A stretch of DNA of 64,000 nucleotides from Gigaspora rosea (GCA_003550325.1 QKWP01000686.1:146331-210330), one strand, 5' to 3'. Shown: positions 10,831 through 23,194, counted from the stretch's first letter. The notes: generated by a model from the letters alone, not told the origin. Program-made: numbers and translations.

Positions 10831-12640
10831 ATTATAATAGGTGCTGCCTATTATAATCTGCAATAATTTCCAAAATTATAACTACTTACCTGCTGATAAA
10901 AATACAAAGAAAAAAACAATAAAAAAACAAAATGATTAATAAATAAACAAATAAATAAATAAAGTAAAAAAAGCACTTTTTTCATTCACTTTTTTTTTAT
11001 TTTCACCATATACTACTTTTTATCTTTTTTGATTTTTTTTTATTTTATAACTTTTTATCTTTTTCAGTCTTTTTTTTTATTTTTATTTTATAACATTTTT
11101 TTTAACTTTTTTTTTATTAATAACATAATGTTTTTTTATTAACTTTTTTTTTATTTTTATTTTATTTTATTTTTTTATTTTATTTTTATTTTTGTTATAT
11201 ATTTTTTCATTTTATTGTTATTTTTTTTTTACAATTTTTTATAGTTATTATTTTTTTAATTTTATAGTTATCATTTTTTTTAATTTTATAGTTCATTTTT
11301 TTTAATTTTATTAATTTTTTTTATTGTTTTAATTTTATATTCTTTTTTTATTTTTTTTTAAGAGTTTAAGTTTTTCACGCACCTGCGTGGCCATGCATCC
11401 CATGATCAACCAATCAAATTCAATTACGGGAATAACAAATTTTCTAAGTTTTTTTTTTTTTTACATGAACTTACACGAACTTTATATTTACATATCTTTT
11501 TTTGCATGATTTATATTTATTAATTCACAACAAAATGCAAGTACATTTAATAATTTCTATTCTAACTTCTATATATTTATTCTAACCTTACTAATAAACC
11601 GACCCCTAACTAAAATAATAACCCTAACTCGAACCTGAACCCTAGTCCTACTCTAGAATCCTAATCCGAACCCTAGCCCTACTCTAATCTCTGGTCAATA
11701 CACTACGCTATGATGCAACAATGTAATTAAGTACCAAAGAAGTATCAACAATACCAAAAACCATAGCGAAACCACAAGCACCGACGACTCAAAGCCAACA
11801 AGCACCAACAACGAAAAAAGCCAAAGCTAATCCACAAGTACCAACAACCGGCAAAACTGGTTAATATACTATAAAAAAACAAAAAAAAAGAAAACGAAAG
11901 AAACTACAAGACAAGACAACTTCAGAAAAATATGAAGAACACTTACCAGAGATTCATGCAGGAACACTCAACGAAAAATGTACAGCAACACCCAACGAAA
12001 AACGTACAGGACCACTCAACGAAAAACGTACAAGACCACCTAACGGAAACACATAAAAGTCCACCACCAGAGAAACGTACATCCACACAGTTAGAAAACC
12101 AACGACAAAAAAAGCCAAGGCGAATCCACAAGTACCAATAACACCAAAAAAAACTGATCAATATCTACAAAAACAAAAACAAAAAAAGAAAAAGAAAACG
12201 AAAGAAACCACAAGACAAGACAACTTCGAAAAAAAGTGCAAGACCACTTACCAGAGAATTGTATAGCCCAACCAACGAAAAATGTACAGGCCCACCAAAC
12301 GAAAATTACATACAGGACTACTCAACAAAAAATGTACAAGACCATCTCACGGAGACACATACAAATTCACTCACTAGAAAAACGTTACATCCACTATGTC
12401 GAAAAAATGTATAAGAAGAACACTTAAGAAACACGGTCGACCATGTAAGACCACTCGCGAAAAACTCCAATAGCGACACCAACGACGATACCAGCGACAA
12501 CACTTGAAATGACACTTGTTACGACACCATAACGACGATAGCAACTAAAAAAAAAAAATTAATAAACAAAAAAAAAAAACCAAATCAAATCAAAAAAAAA
12601 TAATTATCTTAATAATCTTGATCTAATTTATATGCATGCA
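10831..12640. repeat. Composite repeat with AC-rich tandem array
   Basis: It begins with a 30-bp palindrome around AATAGGTGCTGCCTATT (10840-10870), found also near 42570. A T-rich tract (10980-11370), degenerate CCCTAA-like DNA (11620-11690) and an AC-rich array follow. In the array, blocks starting GAAAACGAAAGAAAC recur about 305 bp apart (near 11890 and 12196), each containing several roughly 25-bp units with CAACGAAAAACGTACA. The CAACGACGATACCAGCGACA tail resembles the 1.9-kb element at 3.9-5.8 kb. Open readings in the array follow from its composition. Confidence 0.55.
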
Positions 12641-12644
12641 CATA

Positions 12645-12892
12645 GGGATAGGGTTCCTCAAATTCAAGTCAAATCAAATATTAGATCAATTTGAATTTGA
12701 TCAAATCAAATTGACCCTAATTTGAATTTGATTTGATTTAAATATTTGAATTTGAATTTGATTTGAATTTGAATTTTTAATAGTAATTTTCAAATCAAAT
12801 CAAATATTTGTCAAATCAAATCAAATTTGGCATATTTGAATTTGATCAAATCAAATATAGTCAAATTTGAATTTGAATTTGATCAAATATTT
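12645..12892. mobile_element. Second copy of the TTTGAATTTGA element, broken by a gap
   Basis: It starts TAGGGTTCCTCAAATTC like 10010-10259 and follows it closely until the single N at 12893. The right end and target duplication are not visible. Confidence 0.65.
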
Positions 12893-13080
12893 NAAAAAAA
12901 AAAAACCAAATCAAATCAAAAAAAAATAATTATCTTAATAATCTTGATCTAATTTATATGCATGCACATAGGGATAGGGTTCCTCAAATTCAAGTCAAAT
13001 CAAATATTAGATCAATTTGAATTTGATCAAATCAAATTGACCCTAATTTGAATTTGATTTGATTTAAATATTTGAATTTG
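12893..13080. other. Single-N join followed by duplicated sequence
   Basis: After the N at 12893 the sequence repeats about 12552-12770 nearly base for base (oligo-A, AATTATCTTAATAATCTTG, then the TAGGGTTCC element start) and then diverges at about 13080. This pattern fits two contigs with an unmerged overlap. A real duplication cannot be excluded. Confidence 0.6.
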
Positions 13081-13860
13081 ATTTAATTTTTTATTTTAAT
13101 TTTTTATTTTTTTTATTGTATTTATTATTAGTTATTAAATTTTAATACACTTTATTTATTTATTTATTAAAAAATTTTCATTTTTTTGCCATATTTTTTT
13201 TTAAAAAAAAATTTATTTTTGTTAAGTTCCAGTTACACAACTTTTAAAAATATAAGTAAAATTTTTTTTATTATTTTTCTTTTTTTTTTTATTATAGTAC
13301 TATTTACTAACTAGTTTTTCGTATTTAGTGAATTAGCTTTATAATATCTGTGTATTAGTTGCAAGTACCAATATACATTCTCAAATTAGTGATCCTGCTT
13401 TGTTCTGAAATTTTTTGTACTATATTTTTTAATTTCTTGTTGAGGCTTTAGTTGTTTTTTTGGTGAAATCACATTTAAGAATCATTCGATTGTTGAGTTT
13501 TCAGTAATATAACTGTTGGGTTCTATTTCATATTTGCTGAACCATCGAAGATTGTTATTACAATAGAATTGGAGTCAAAAGGGATACTCATGTTATTTGT
13601 CTCGTGAAGGGTTCGTTCTATTGTTAAGTATAGCCATTTTTTTTATTGTATTTATTTTTTTCCTTTTACTAACCAACTTATCGTATTAGTGTTGTTGTTA
13701 CTAGTACCGCATTATTATAGAGTTGCTATTTCATACTTAGTGGTTTCGTATTTGAGGTTTTGTTAGTATAACTGTTGAAACCCATTTATACTTGCTGTGC
13801 TATTGTTTTTCATCTAGTATTGTATTGTTTTCGATATCATTGATATTGTTATTATTATAG
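13081..13860. repeat. T-rich region with degenerate direct repeat
   Basis: Two diverged blocks, about 13285-13590 and 13660-13880, share TATAACTGTTG, CATA(T/C)TTGCTG and TTGTTATTACAAT(A/G)GAATT. No coding sequence is seen. It may be an old tandem duplication. Confidence 0.4.
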
Positions 13861-13879
13861 CATTGGAGGTTGTTATTAC

Positions 13880-14100
13880 AATGGAATTAGAGTCAAAAGA
13901 GATATATATAAGGTATTTATTTATTATCAAAAAGCTGCAGAGATGGCTAGATTACAAATATGGAACTGGAGTATACTTGCCGGATAAACCGGACAAACTC
14001 AAAACTCAAAAAAAAACAATTGTTATTTACAAAAAATTAGATCAAACAAATAATCTTGATATTCTGCAAATATATTATATATAGCTATAAAAATATATAT
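13880..14100 (+). pseudogene. Decayed Sel1-like repeat fragment
   Basis: A plus-strand reading at about 13907-13985 gives KVFIYYQKAAEMARLQIWN. This matches the first helix of a Sel1-like repeat (aromatic-YY.KAAE...A...), but no complete repeat follows. Sel1 repeats are helical scaffolds often joined to kinases in these fungi (family knowledge). The sequence after about 13967 (TATACTTGCCGGATAAACC and the AT-rich tail) is repeated at 32788-32920, where it abuts kinase pseudogene B. Confidence 0.45.
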
Positions 14101-15417
14101 CAAATGTTTAAATAAGAATTATTAACAAAGTTTTTGAGAAATTAGTTTGACCAGAGTTTGGTATTTGGGCACGGACAAACCCAAACTATAATAGTTTGGG
14201 ATTTGGGCGGCAACTATAAACTGGAGTTAAAAAGAACAAAAAAAATTTTGTTATCACTATAGGATAGTGTTAGTGAATATTAGATTATAATTTGTAGTGC
14301 AGAGATTTGGTTAGCTTAGTAATTGTTATATGTTTTTTGTATAATGGTATTCATTATGCAATGACATTTCAAATATGTGTGCAATAGGACCCTAAACATA
14401 TAGTACAGAGGTCATATATTGCGTGTTTTAACAAAAACCCGAAATTTGAGAAGTAAAAAAACAGTTTTGGCAATTATCTTGCCATCCAGTAGCCCAATTT
14501 GAATTAACTTCTTTTAAAATGAAGCACTTAGTGAGGCACATCTAGCAAAAAAATATTCACTCAATTTTGATTACTGGATTAGAAGTTATTTAAGTAAATA
14601 TAGTTTTGTCGTTTTTAGCAAATTTGGCTAAAATCTAGTTATAACCTATATGAGAGATGTCTGGGTTCTTAAGCAATACAAAAAAAAAATTATAAATAAA
14701 TAAAATTTTTATAATAAAAAAAAATATTAAACTTTTAACATTTAAAAAAAAAAATTATTAATTGTGATTATGTTATAAAATAAAAAAATTGTGTTATCTT
14801 ATTTAATTAGTTCTGCGAACTAACACTAGAGTCGCAGATATGAACAGATCTTTTATTAAAAAATCTGTGCAGATCTGCACTATATTGTTTACCTGATAAA
14901 TTCTGCAAAATTTTTTTTTTTAATAACTGCTAACAAGGTTGCAGATCTTCATTAAATTTTATATAATTGATTTTTTAAAAAATGCTGCACTATAAAAACT
15001 TTCCTGATGTAGTTACAGCCTATATAAATCTAGATGTAATTAGCAAATTAGACTAAATTTGTATGTAATAATTGAATTTTTAGCAAATTTACATGATTTT
15101 AGGGTTAGCAAAACCCTTCAAATTTATGCAAATCATTTATGATCTATATTAGAGATGTCCAGGGTCCTCTATATATCTATTGGTCAAAAAGATAGTAGTT
15201 TAAGTCTTTGAACAATAGGTTCTAACACGTTTATTTATATTACTTTTATAGGACTGGGAAATCTTTATTATAGGTCCCTGCCATAAAAAAGTCAAATTAT
15301 ATTCTTTGCAAATTAGTGGTTGTTTTTAATTAAGCAAATCAGTTTTGCATGCACTTTTAAAAAATTAATAGTAATACAAATCATATTGGTAGAGCATCTT
15401 GGGGTAACACATAGTCT

Positions 15418-15449
<32 letters not shown>

Positions 15450-15702
15450 TTATGTTCTCTAAAAAAAAAAACATGATTACTTTTGCTAAAAAAAACAAAT
15501 TTGAAAAATTTATAAGCCCAATTGAAGTATAATATAAACTATTTAAAAAAATTAAGCCTTATAATAAACAAAAAAAATTTATAATAAAACAAATCATATT
15601 ATAACTAGTACTTTTTATATAACCTATATATGTGAATCTATTTATAAGCAGTAACTAATTTTGTTGCGAATTATATAAAACCAAGAACTTTACACAACTT
15701 TA
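14101..15702. other. AT-rich stretch, no gene seen
   Basis: Contains A-runs (a 26-base A-run starts at 15424) and scattered short repeats such as TATATTAGAGATGTC/TATATGAGAGATGTC (about 14650 and 15157). A small inverted motif with TTTGGGATTTGGGC lies at 14155-14225. Open readings across the A-run are not credible genes. Confidence 0.45.
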
Positions 15703-15704
15703 TA

Positions 15705-16045
15705 CAGTCAACCCTCCATAAATGCAACTCGTAGGGACAAGCCTACAACGTGCATTTAGGGAGGTTTGCATTTAGAGAGAGCCAATTAAATTGCAGCTTT
15801 TAAAAATTAGATCATCAAGTTTTTATAACTTCTACCAAAACTGTATAACCTATCTTAAATACTAAAATTTGATTGGCACGTGCATTTAGGGAGGTTAGTG
15901 TGATATAAAATGTTATTCAAAAGAACGTGCATTTACAAAATATAGAACGTGCATTTAGCACTAATAACATTTTACGGAATAGAATAAAACGTGCATTTAG
16001 AGAAGTATTGCATTTATGAAAGTTGCATTTATTGAGGGTTGACTG
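15705..16045. mobile_element. pogo/mariner-like element (TA TSD), CAGTCAACCCTC ends
   Basis: TA at 15703-15704 and 16046-16047. Inverted ends CAGTCAACCCTC(C/A)ATAAATGCAACT are nearly identical on both sides. Internal GTGCATTTAGGGAGG motifs recur in both orientations. At 341 bp with no coding sequence it is non-autonomous. TA duplications with CAG..AACCCTC ends are typical of pogo/Tigger relatives (family knowledge). Confidence 0.8.
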
Positions 16046-16304
16046 TAATAATTTAAATCTATAATAGGTCGATTTCAGTTTTTAAATTTATAGTAGTATT
16101 CGAATATAGTCATAGCGGGACCTATAATAAAGATTTTCCGGTCCTACTTTTATATTTATTATAGTAAATAAATATTTTTGAGATGTTATTTAAATGATTT
16201 TCATGCTCACATGATATTAAAATAGAGTGTAATTAAATTTAATAAAGATAAGAGCAAGGTTTCACCTTAAATATTAAAAAAAATAGAATATGATTTAAAA
16301 TATA

Positions 16305-16506
16305 CAGTTAACTCTCTCTAATCTGAACTGCCAGGACTCTTTTTTTTACTATGTAAAAATTTGAAAAGTTCAGTTTTCAAAAAGTTATATATAGCTTATC
16401 CGAACTTTATAATAAAATTTACAAATGTTCTAGGTGATTTTGTTCAGTTTAGAGAGAGTTTAATAGTGTTCGGTTTAGAGAGGTTCGGATTAGAAAGAGG
16501 TGACTG
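16305..16506. mobile_element. pogo/mariner-like element (TA TSD), second type
   Basis: TA flanks at 16303-16304 and 16507-16508. Ends are CAGTTAACTCTCTCTAATC and, reversed, CAGTCACCTCTTTCTAATC. The subterminal GTTCGGTTTAGAGAGG motif is repeated. 202 bp, non-coding. Confidence 0.75.
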
Positions 16507-16864
16507 TACTAATAAATTTTGGGGTACTATAGTATAATTTTGTAACCCTAAAAACCAAACACACTGATATATTAGGGTAAGATATAAATTGTATATATAA
16601 GTAAAAGAGAATATTATAGTAAAATTTTGCAAAGAATTTTTTTTGTTAGAATTCTAAGAGTAGTTTTATATACTTAATTTTAAATTAAAGGTGATTTTTG
16701 ACAAAACAAATAGTTGTTTTGAATTTTTTGATTGTGTAATATTACACCTGATTTTGAAATTTGGTTGGGAGAGTAACATATAAGGCACATCGCATGAGAT
16801 AATAAATAAATTTACTCTAAATACAAATAATACAAGAATATAATCCTTATTTTCAAATATTATT

Positions 16865-17241
16865 AGGGATGTTAATGGAATAAGGTACTCCTGAGTAACT
16901 GTAGAGTATAAGCTACTCCATACCAATGTGGTCTAGACATGACACCACCTCGGATTACTAAGATATTATTAATAGGAGTAATTGCTCAAAATGGATTATA
17001 CTCTGGAGTATTATTATATATATATTTTTAACGTATTTCTCCAAAATAAGGTAGCATATTTTCAGGAAATATGGTACTATAAACTCCGGAGTATTACATA
17101 GTGCTTATCACATAGTACTCCAGGTTATACTCTGGGTTATACTCCAGGTTACACTTTGGAGTATGCTCTGATTCATACTTTAGTGTGGTGTGGTGTTAAG
17201 AAATACTCTGGCAGAGTATGCACCACAGGAGCACTCTGTTA
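16865..17241. mobile_element. Element with GGAGTAT motifs, candidate 8-bp TSD
   Basis: About a dozen GGAGTAT/ATACTCC/ATACTCTGG motifs in both orientations fill 16885-17235. ATATTATT stands at 16857-16864 and 17242-17249, fitting an 8-bp hAT-like duplication, though an AT-only word is weak evidence. Terminal repeats are poor (AGGGATGTTAATGG against reversed TAACAGAGTGC). Confidence 0.5.
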
Positions 17242-17249
17242 ATATTATT

Positions 17250-17570
17250 GTACTAAATTTTATTTTAATATTTTAAATAAAAAAATATGCTTGTTACTAG
17301 CAATAATATTCTTCTGTGTAATGTATAATCAAAACAAACATAAATATTTATATGTTTATTATTGTTAGAATTAGGGTATAATTAGAAGAAGGGTTAGCAC
17401 TAAAGGTAATTATATAGTAAAATTTTACGAAAAATTTTTTTTGCTAAAAAAAAGGATGGTTCATAGTCAAAATTTTTAATTATTATAATATTTTTGAAAA
17501 TAGTATTTTTTTATTTTATTTTTATATTATACAATTAAATATAATATTATATCTAATTTTTATTCTTATT
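17250..17570. other. AT-rich stretch, no gene seen
   Basis: No coding sequence or clear repeat was recognised. Confidence 0.45.
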
Positions 17571-19245
17571 GGCACCCATTCAAACTGGGTGATCCATCAG
17601 GCTGATCCGGATAGGCTAATGAGTATTTCTAGCCAATCGCTAATATTTGTTTATATTGGATAAAACAGGATGTATTAATCTATTTTACCCGATATAAACA
17701 AATATCAGCAATTGGCTGCAGTGATAGTAAATGATCTGGTCATTTGAAAATTTTTCAAATGACCTCAAATGACCCTAAAATGACTGGTCATTATCAGTCA
17801 TTCAGATTTAGGGTCATTTGGAAATGACCTATGACTAAATGACCACGGTCATTTACAAATGACCATGGTCATTTGAGAGTCATTTAGTCATTAGGTAATT
17901 GTGCATATAGAGTTTTTAATTTATTGTATACGACAATGCATATATTATGCAATTATTGCACAAAATAGAAGTAATCAAAACAATGTAAGTAATTATTCAA
18001 TTACCTTTACTTTTAGAACTTATCGGAGCTTATGTTATCTTATTTTTTTTATAATATAAATACTATTCGGCTTTATTATCCTCGTACATATTTTACAAAA
18101 TAAGAACTCAAATAATTCAAACAATTACAAAACCAATTAATACCTTGAGTAGATGGATGGGACAGATGGTTTCGGTGCTAACTTAATGCGAAATGATACT
18201 TGTTATATTCTCTAGCATTTTCATGAAGATTAAAGACTGACTTGCGTGTTCAATCTAAATTAATGGTTTAATGAATTTTTGAAACTTGTAAAGATTGCAA
18301 GTAGGATGTTAAGGTACCTAGTTAAGATAGTAATTCGAAAAATAATAAATAAAAAGAATAAATAAATAAAAAAAATAAATATAATATAAAAAAAATAAAT
18401 AAATAAAAAAAATAAAAATATAATATAATAAAATAAAATAAATATAAAAAAAAACTTATCCATTAACGATATTAATTGATAGTTGAACAAGGAGGAGCTT
18501 CATAAATGGAAAAGGAACTCATGATCCGGGAGTATCTTATAAATATGGTATCACAAAACTGTTAATTTTTTTCTCGCGCCAAATCACGATGGGTAAAAAA
18601 GAACATAATTTTCGAGAATTCTTTTATTTTGGTTGTGTTTAAAAATCCCAAAGCAAACAAAAAGGTGGCTTGTCTTTCACGTGTACAAATAAACATTTTG
18701 ATCTAACTTTTAAATTGTTATTACGTACTAGTATATGACTAACATATATTTTACAGTATAATTCTTATAGCCGATCACAAAATGATTCTTATTAGGTTTT
18801 CCCAATGTAATAAATTGAACCATAACAATAATAAAATCATAATCAGCTGTAATAGGCAATTGCATGGGGTAAAAAATAAATAGAGTATTTATGAATTATT
18901 ATTACTGGTGCCTTGCCATTTCTAGTCTAGTATATGGAATCTAGCTAATGATTAAATTGTACCATATAAACGCGAAATAATGCGCAGGGGTATAATTTCG
19001 AATTTTGGCTTAAATTAAGCTTAATTTAGGCTAAAATTCGAATTAACGCCACTGCGCAATCTACCAATCAAATTCAAATGACCCACTAGGTCATTTCACT
19101 TTTGAAATGACCAAATGACTAGTCATTTTTCATTTGGGTTATTTGGGGCATTTCAGGTCATTTACCATCACTGATTGGCTGGGAATGCTCGTCAGTCTAC
19201 TCAGATCAGCCCAATGGGTTACCCAGGTTGAACAGGTTCAAACAC
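17571..19245. mobile_element. Inverted-repeat element split by a later insertion
   Basis: The left arm (17571-17700: CACCCATTCAAACTGGGTGA, then GGCTGATCCGGATAGGCTAA) is matched by the reversed right arm (19190-19240: GTTTGAACCTGTTCAACCTG, then GGCTGATCTGAG). The two halves are separated by the younger element 17719-19173. Without that insertion it would be only about 220 bp. No target duplication was identified. Confidence 0.5.
17719..19173. mobile_element. 1.45-kb hAT-like element with GGTCATTTG motifs, 8-bp TSD
   Basis: Perfect 8-bp duplication ATTGGCTG at 17711-17718 and 19174-19181. Ends are CAGTGATAGTAAATGA and, reversed, CAGTGATGGTAAATGA. Subterminal clusters of GGTCATTTG/CAAATGACC lie at 17738-17890 and 19070-19165. 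No transposase is recognisable inside. A palindrome (18995-19050, TTAAATTAAGCTTAATTTA at its centre) may be a further small insertion. Confidence 0.85.
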
Positions 19246-19439
19246 TACTATTACCACTACTAAAAATAGATTTACTCTTTAATAAATAAAAAAATAGATA
19301 AGAAATATTTTATGGTAATTATATAAGCAAATTTCCTGCAAACATTTACAAATTAAGGAATAGTAATTACTCAAAACTGTTAATTAAATTAATTTTGTTT
19401 TTTTTAAGATGAGATTATGCCTTGAAAGCTTTTTATTAA

Positions 19440-19492
<53 letters not shown>

Positions 19493-19785
19493 ATTAAGGT
19501 GAGGCCTTGCTTTAAATATATATTTGTATAATTATGTAATACAATATTATATTATATTTAAGTACTACAAATTCAAACATTTTTGACTTTCTGTGATCTA
19601 AATCTACTAGAGTTTTCCACACTCCATTTTTTGTACAATTTGGATTTTTGAACTACTTTCTATTTTGTTATTCAACTATTTGCTATATTCTCTATTTCTT
19701 TTATATTGCTAATTTTATATTTTTAAATAAATACAAAGGCCTTGCCCAGACAATTGTAACTTTACAGTTACTTTCTAAATCTTTA
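19246..19785. other. No gene seen; long T-run
   Basis: Contains a run of about 48 T (19443-19490) followed by AAATATTAAGGTGAGGCCTTG. Part of that phrase recurs near 44360 (GAGACCTTGCTTTTATTTAA). Homopolymer length here is likely unreliable. Confidence 0.5.
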
Positions 19786-20701
19786 GGTAGCTTCCAGAAA
19801 TCAGCTGATTTCTGGGTAGGTGGGTGAGTCAGGTGTAATTCTGGCCAAATTTTTATAATTCCAGCCAAAGTTGCAAAATTATTTTTGACCAAAATTATCG
19901 ATTATTAATAATATCTAATAATTAATAACTTATGATCTACTGAACCAAATTAGATAATTTAACTACCAAAATGATCCTCTCAATGAGAGGATTCTAGAAT
20001 CCTAAAATTACAAAAATCTAATCACAGAATCCTGTAATCAGAATAAATTTGTATTACTATAAAAGTTCTATAATTTATTAAATAATTCTAACTCATTTAT
20101 AGTAATACAAATTTATTTTGATTTTAGGATCCTGCAATTAGATTTTAACGATTTTGGGCTTGTTAGAATCCTCTCATTGAGAGGATCATTTTGGTAGTTA
20201 AATCATCGAAATTGGCCTAGTAGATCAGAAGTATTAACAATTAAATATTAATTTTTACTTATTAATAACTTCTGATCTACTGGGCCAATTTCGATAATTT
20301 AACTACCAAAATAATCCTCTCAATGAGAAGAATATAACAGGTCCAAAATTGTAAATCCAATCACAGGATCCTAAGATCAAAATAAATTTGTATTACTATA
20401 AATGAGTTATAATTATTTAATAAACTATAGAATTTTTATAGTAACACAACTCTATTCTGATCACAGGATCCTGTAATTGGTTTTCAAGGATTTTGGGCTC
20501 ACTAGAATCCTCTCATTGAGAGGATCATTTTGGTAGTTTAATTATCTAATTTGGTCCAGTAGATCAAAAGTTGTTTACTATTAAATGTTATATTTAATTT
20601 TTTAATAATTGTAAAATCTGATTGGCTAATTGAGGTATTATGTGTGGGTAGGTGGGATAGGCACATAGTAAACAAAAATCAGCTGATTTCTGGAAGCTCC
20701 C
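19786..20701. mobile_element. TTA-TSD element family 1, copy 2 (PIF/Harbinger-like)
   Basis: TTA at 19783-19785 and 20702-20704. Ends are GGTAGCTTCCAG and, reversed, GGGAGCTTCCAG, each followed by AAATCAGCTGATTT. The left end runs into GGTAGGTGGGTGAGTCAGG, and the right end reversed into CCCACCTACCCACACA. The 916-bp interior shares the GAGAGGATTCTA/AATCCTGTGATT palindromes of 7489-8421. There is no coding sequence. Confidence 0.85.
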
Positions 20702-20704
20702 TTA

Positions 20705-21332
20705 CCTATATACTGGCAAAGGAGTACTTGCACAATGCTTTATCCATCAACTCTTAGTAGTTTATCATATATTACTGCAAATATGTTATCTGAATTGGTT
20801 AGTAGATATTTTTTCTAAAAATAAGTCAGCACTGACTATGTTGTATAACTGAAAACTATCCCTATACCTTAGCAAGCTAGCTCTTACTCCTTTTATGTAA
20901 TATAGCTACTTCCAACTAGATTCATAATACATTTTTGTACTATTTCAAATTTGTTCATATTTCCAATTTACAGATCTGCTTCTATAGTGGTAGCTTTCTT
21001 TCAATTTAGGTTTGGTACTGGTGTCAAAAATGTTCTTTATCTAATTTAGGCCAATTCTTTACTACAGATTTCTTTGTATTCACTACTTTTTTTGCCACTT
21101 GGGTTCATATTACAGTTGTATTACCCTTCTAATCAAGATCCCAAAACCATCTTAAGATTGTTGGTACTATTTTGTTTTTGCCTGTCAAAAAATTACTTAT
21201 GCAACCTTCATGTAGCTGAACTGACATCTGTAGTACCAATCCTCTATAATGGATTTCTTTCTAAAAATTTCTAAACCAGATTTATACTTTATATAAACTT
21301 TTATAGGATCTTGCATTCGAACTTTTTTAAAA
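20705..21332. other. Unclassified, less AT-rich tract next to a tRNA-like sequence
   Basis: Base composition is more mixed than the surroundings and no open reading frame is convincing. Read on the minus strand it lies downstream of the tRNA-like sequence at 21333-21408, so it could be the body of a tRNA-headed SINE. That is inference from position only. Confidence 0.3.
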
Positions 21333-21408
21333 ACCACTTCTAGTAGGATTTAAACCAAAGACCTTGGCTGTGAGAGTTGAGCATCTAGACCACTAGACTA
21401 TGGTGCCC
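21333..21408 (-). repeat. tRNA-derived sequence (possible SINE head)
   Basis: On the minus strand a block starting GGGCACC contains TAGTCTAGTGG, which fits the polymerase III A box, and 30-40 bp later GGTTTAAATCC, which fits the B box with one change. The start resembles a tRNA 5' end, but the acceptor, anticodon and T stems do not pair well, so it is not a working tRNA. A decayed tRNA or the head of a SINE are the options. Confidence 0.45.
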
Positions 21409-21879
21409 AACCCTAATTAAATTAATAAAAAATAAAATAAAATTATAAAATTATATATAACTCAGATATTCAATAAATATTTTATAAATAATTTAATAAA
21501 ATTTTTAAAGAGTTTTACTAAAATTCACCTATGGTGTTTACATTATGTTATACAAAACTATTAGGATAGCCGTTATAATTTAAGATCAGGTGTAACAAAA
21601 AATTTTGGTTTTTTTTTTTTATTATTTTTTTTTTAAAAACATTCATATCTCAAAATTTTACTTATGAAACCATCTTTGGTGCTCTAATAAAAAAAATTTC
21701 TTGCTAAATTTTGTATATACTAATGCACAATAAAATTCCAGGTCTTACCCTAACCCTTAAGTTTATTTTTTGTTTTGTAAATTTATTTTTTTGTTTTTGT
21801 TGCACGGATTTGCAAATCTAATTTACCAAACACCATAAGTGCGTTTTATAATAATTGTTTTTAAATATTCAAATATTTG
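21409..21879. other. AT-rich stretch, no gene seen
   Basis: No coding sequence was recognised. Confidence 0.45.
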
Positions 21880-22119
21880 GGGGTGTCAATAGAACCAGGC
21901 AAATTGTTTCTAAGTAAATTTTTTTTAAACTTTAGATTAAACTATCTTAGCAACTACTAAACCAATCTTGATAAAATTTTTTTATTTTAATTCTATGTAG
22001 TTATAGAATTAAAATAAAAAATTTTTATTAAGATTGGTTTAATAGTTGTTAAGATATTTTGATCTAAAGTTTAAAAAAAAATTACTAAAAATAATTTGCC
22101 TGGTTTTTATTGACACCCC
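21880..22119. mobile_element. Foldback element with GGGGTGTCAATA ends
   Basis: Arms of about 115 bp start GGGGTGTCAATAGAACCAGG (left) and, reversed, GGGGTGTCAATAAAAACCAGG at 22119. They pair through AAACTTTAGAT(T/C)AAA and meet at TTTAATTCTAT(G/A). The centre resembles the hairpins in the large element at 28545-30273. No clear target duplication. Confidence 0.65.
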
Positions 22120-22195
22120 ATTTATTTAGTAAAAAAATTAAATATTCAAATATTTAAATATTTAGTAAATATTTGAATATTATATTCAACAATTA

Positions 22196-22535
22196 TGACC
22201 TCTATAAATACTTATTTACTATTATGTCAAATAATTTCATTTGTATTATTTAGTTAGTAAGTATAAAGAACATTTAATACTTTTACGGAATACAAAAAGT
22301 TGATTATTGTTATTATTTAGGAATTGAGTTGAAATCAATAAGTATAAAATATTTACACAGATAATTTCATGGGAATCCAGAAAACTGCTATTTGTTGCTA
22401 TTATGGAATTGATATTGAAAAAAATGAACATAAATTTTGGAAATGAATTAATAATTAAGTTAATTTTTATTTTTTTATTATAATGTTTGTAGTTTATTGT
22501 TGTGGGATTTCTAATACAATTTTAATTATCAAAAA
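22196..22535 (+). pseudogene. Decayed Sel1-repeat exon, copy 1
   Basis: Homologous to 23895-24192 and 24485-24790. After an intron-like TTATTATTTAGGAATTGAG, the plus strand reads VEINKYKIFT. A deletion then shifts the frame, and downstream the Sel1-like part (SMGIQKTAICCYYGIDIEK) is in another frame and stops. It is a remnant of one Sel1-like repeat and is not expressed as a protein as it stands. Confidence 0.5.
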
Positions 22536-22540
22536 ATAAG

Positions 22541-22579
<39 letters not shown>

Positions 22580-22640
22580 NNNNNNNNNNNNNNNNNNNNN
22601 NNNNNNNNNNNNNNNNNNNNNNNNNNNNNNNNNNNNNNNN
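22580..22640. other. Assembly gap (61 N) after a T-run
   Basis: A T-run starting at 22545 leads into 61 N. The gap size is probably nominal, and the run length next to it is unreliable. Confidence 0.95.
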
Positions 22641-23190
22641 GTGCAAATAGAAAAAGTTAATTGATGATCTAATGTTACACAAAATCCATGGTGCAAATAG
22701 CAAAAACCATGGTGTAAATAGCAGTACTCTAAAAAAATTTATTTATTTATTTTTTTTATTTTTTTTTTTATTCGGCAATCATGCCAATATTTTTATTAGA
22801 TGCTATTAACTGCTTAATTACAGCTTTTATCCTATATTACAAATATTGGCTAACCTGGTTACTCTAGGAGTACCTATGTTCGATCTGCTATAGTAGAATT
22901 TATCCCATTACTAACTAATCTGTATGACCCAGCTAATAAATCACTGAAAGGAATCTACACTCAGCGCATCATGATTGCCTTCTTTTTAAACCTTCTTCTT
23001 CTAGCTTCTCGAGTAGAAGGATTCTGCTAATGAAAAAAATAGACACAATATAGAAAATATAAAGGGGAGAATAAAATGGGGGAGTAATTTCTACACCTAA
23101 ATGGAAACCAAAAAACATACAAAAGAAAAACATGAAAAGAAAGAAGAAAAGGGCAAAAAGAAAGAAATATAATGGCACTATTATTGCCTG
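22641..23190. other. No gene seen
   Basis: Begins with two copies of CCATGGTG(C/T)AAATAGCA (22687-22722). A more mixed-composition part (22800-23000) has no open frame I recognise, and a purine-rich tract (23080-23170) follows. Confidence 0.4.
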
Positions 23191-23194
23191 TGCT

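Noticed and set aside
11932-12427. Repeat-rich plus-strand readings (STKNVQ.., TKNVQ..)
   Set aside because: They are produced by a minisatellite with a roughly 25-bp unit; no conserved start, and the unit is not in register across copies.
15313-15532. Overlapping readings on both strands across an A-run
   Set aside because: Poly-Lys/poly-Phe tracts from the homopolymer; no independent support.
18260-18490. 76-codon Phe/Ile-rich minus-strand frame
   Set aside because: Translation of A/T low-complexity DNA inside a hAT-like element.
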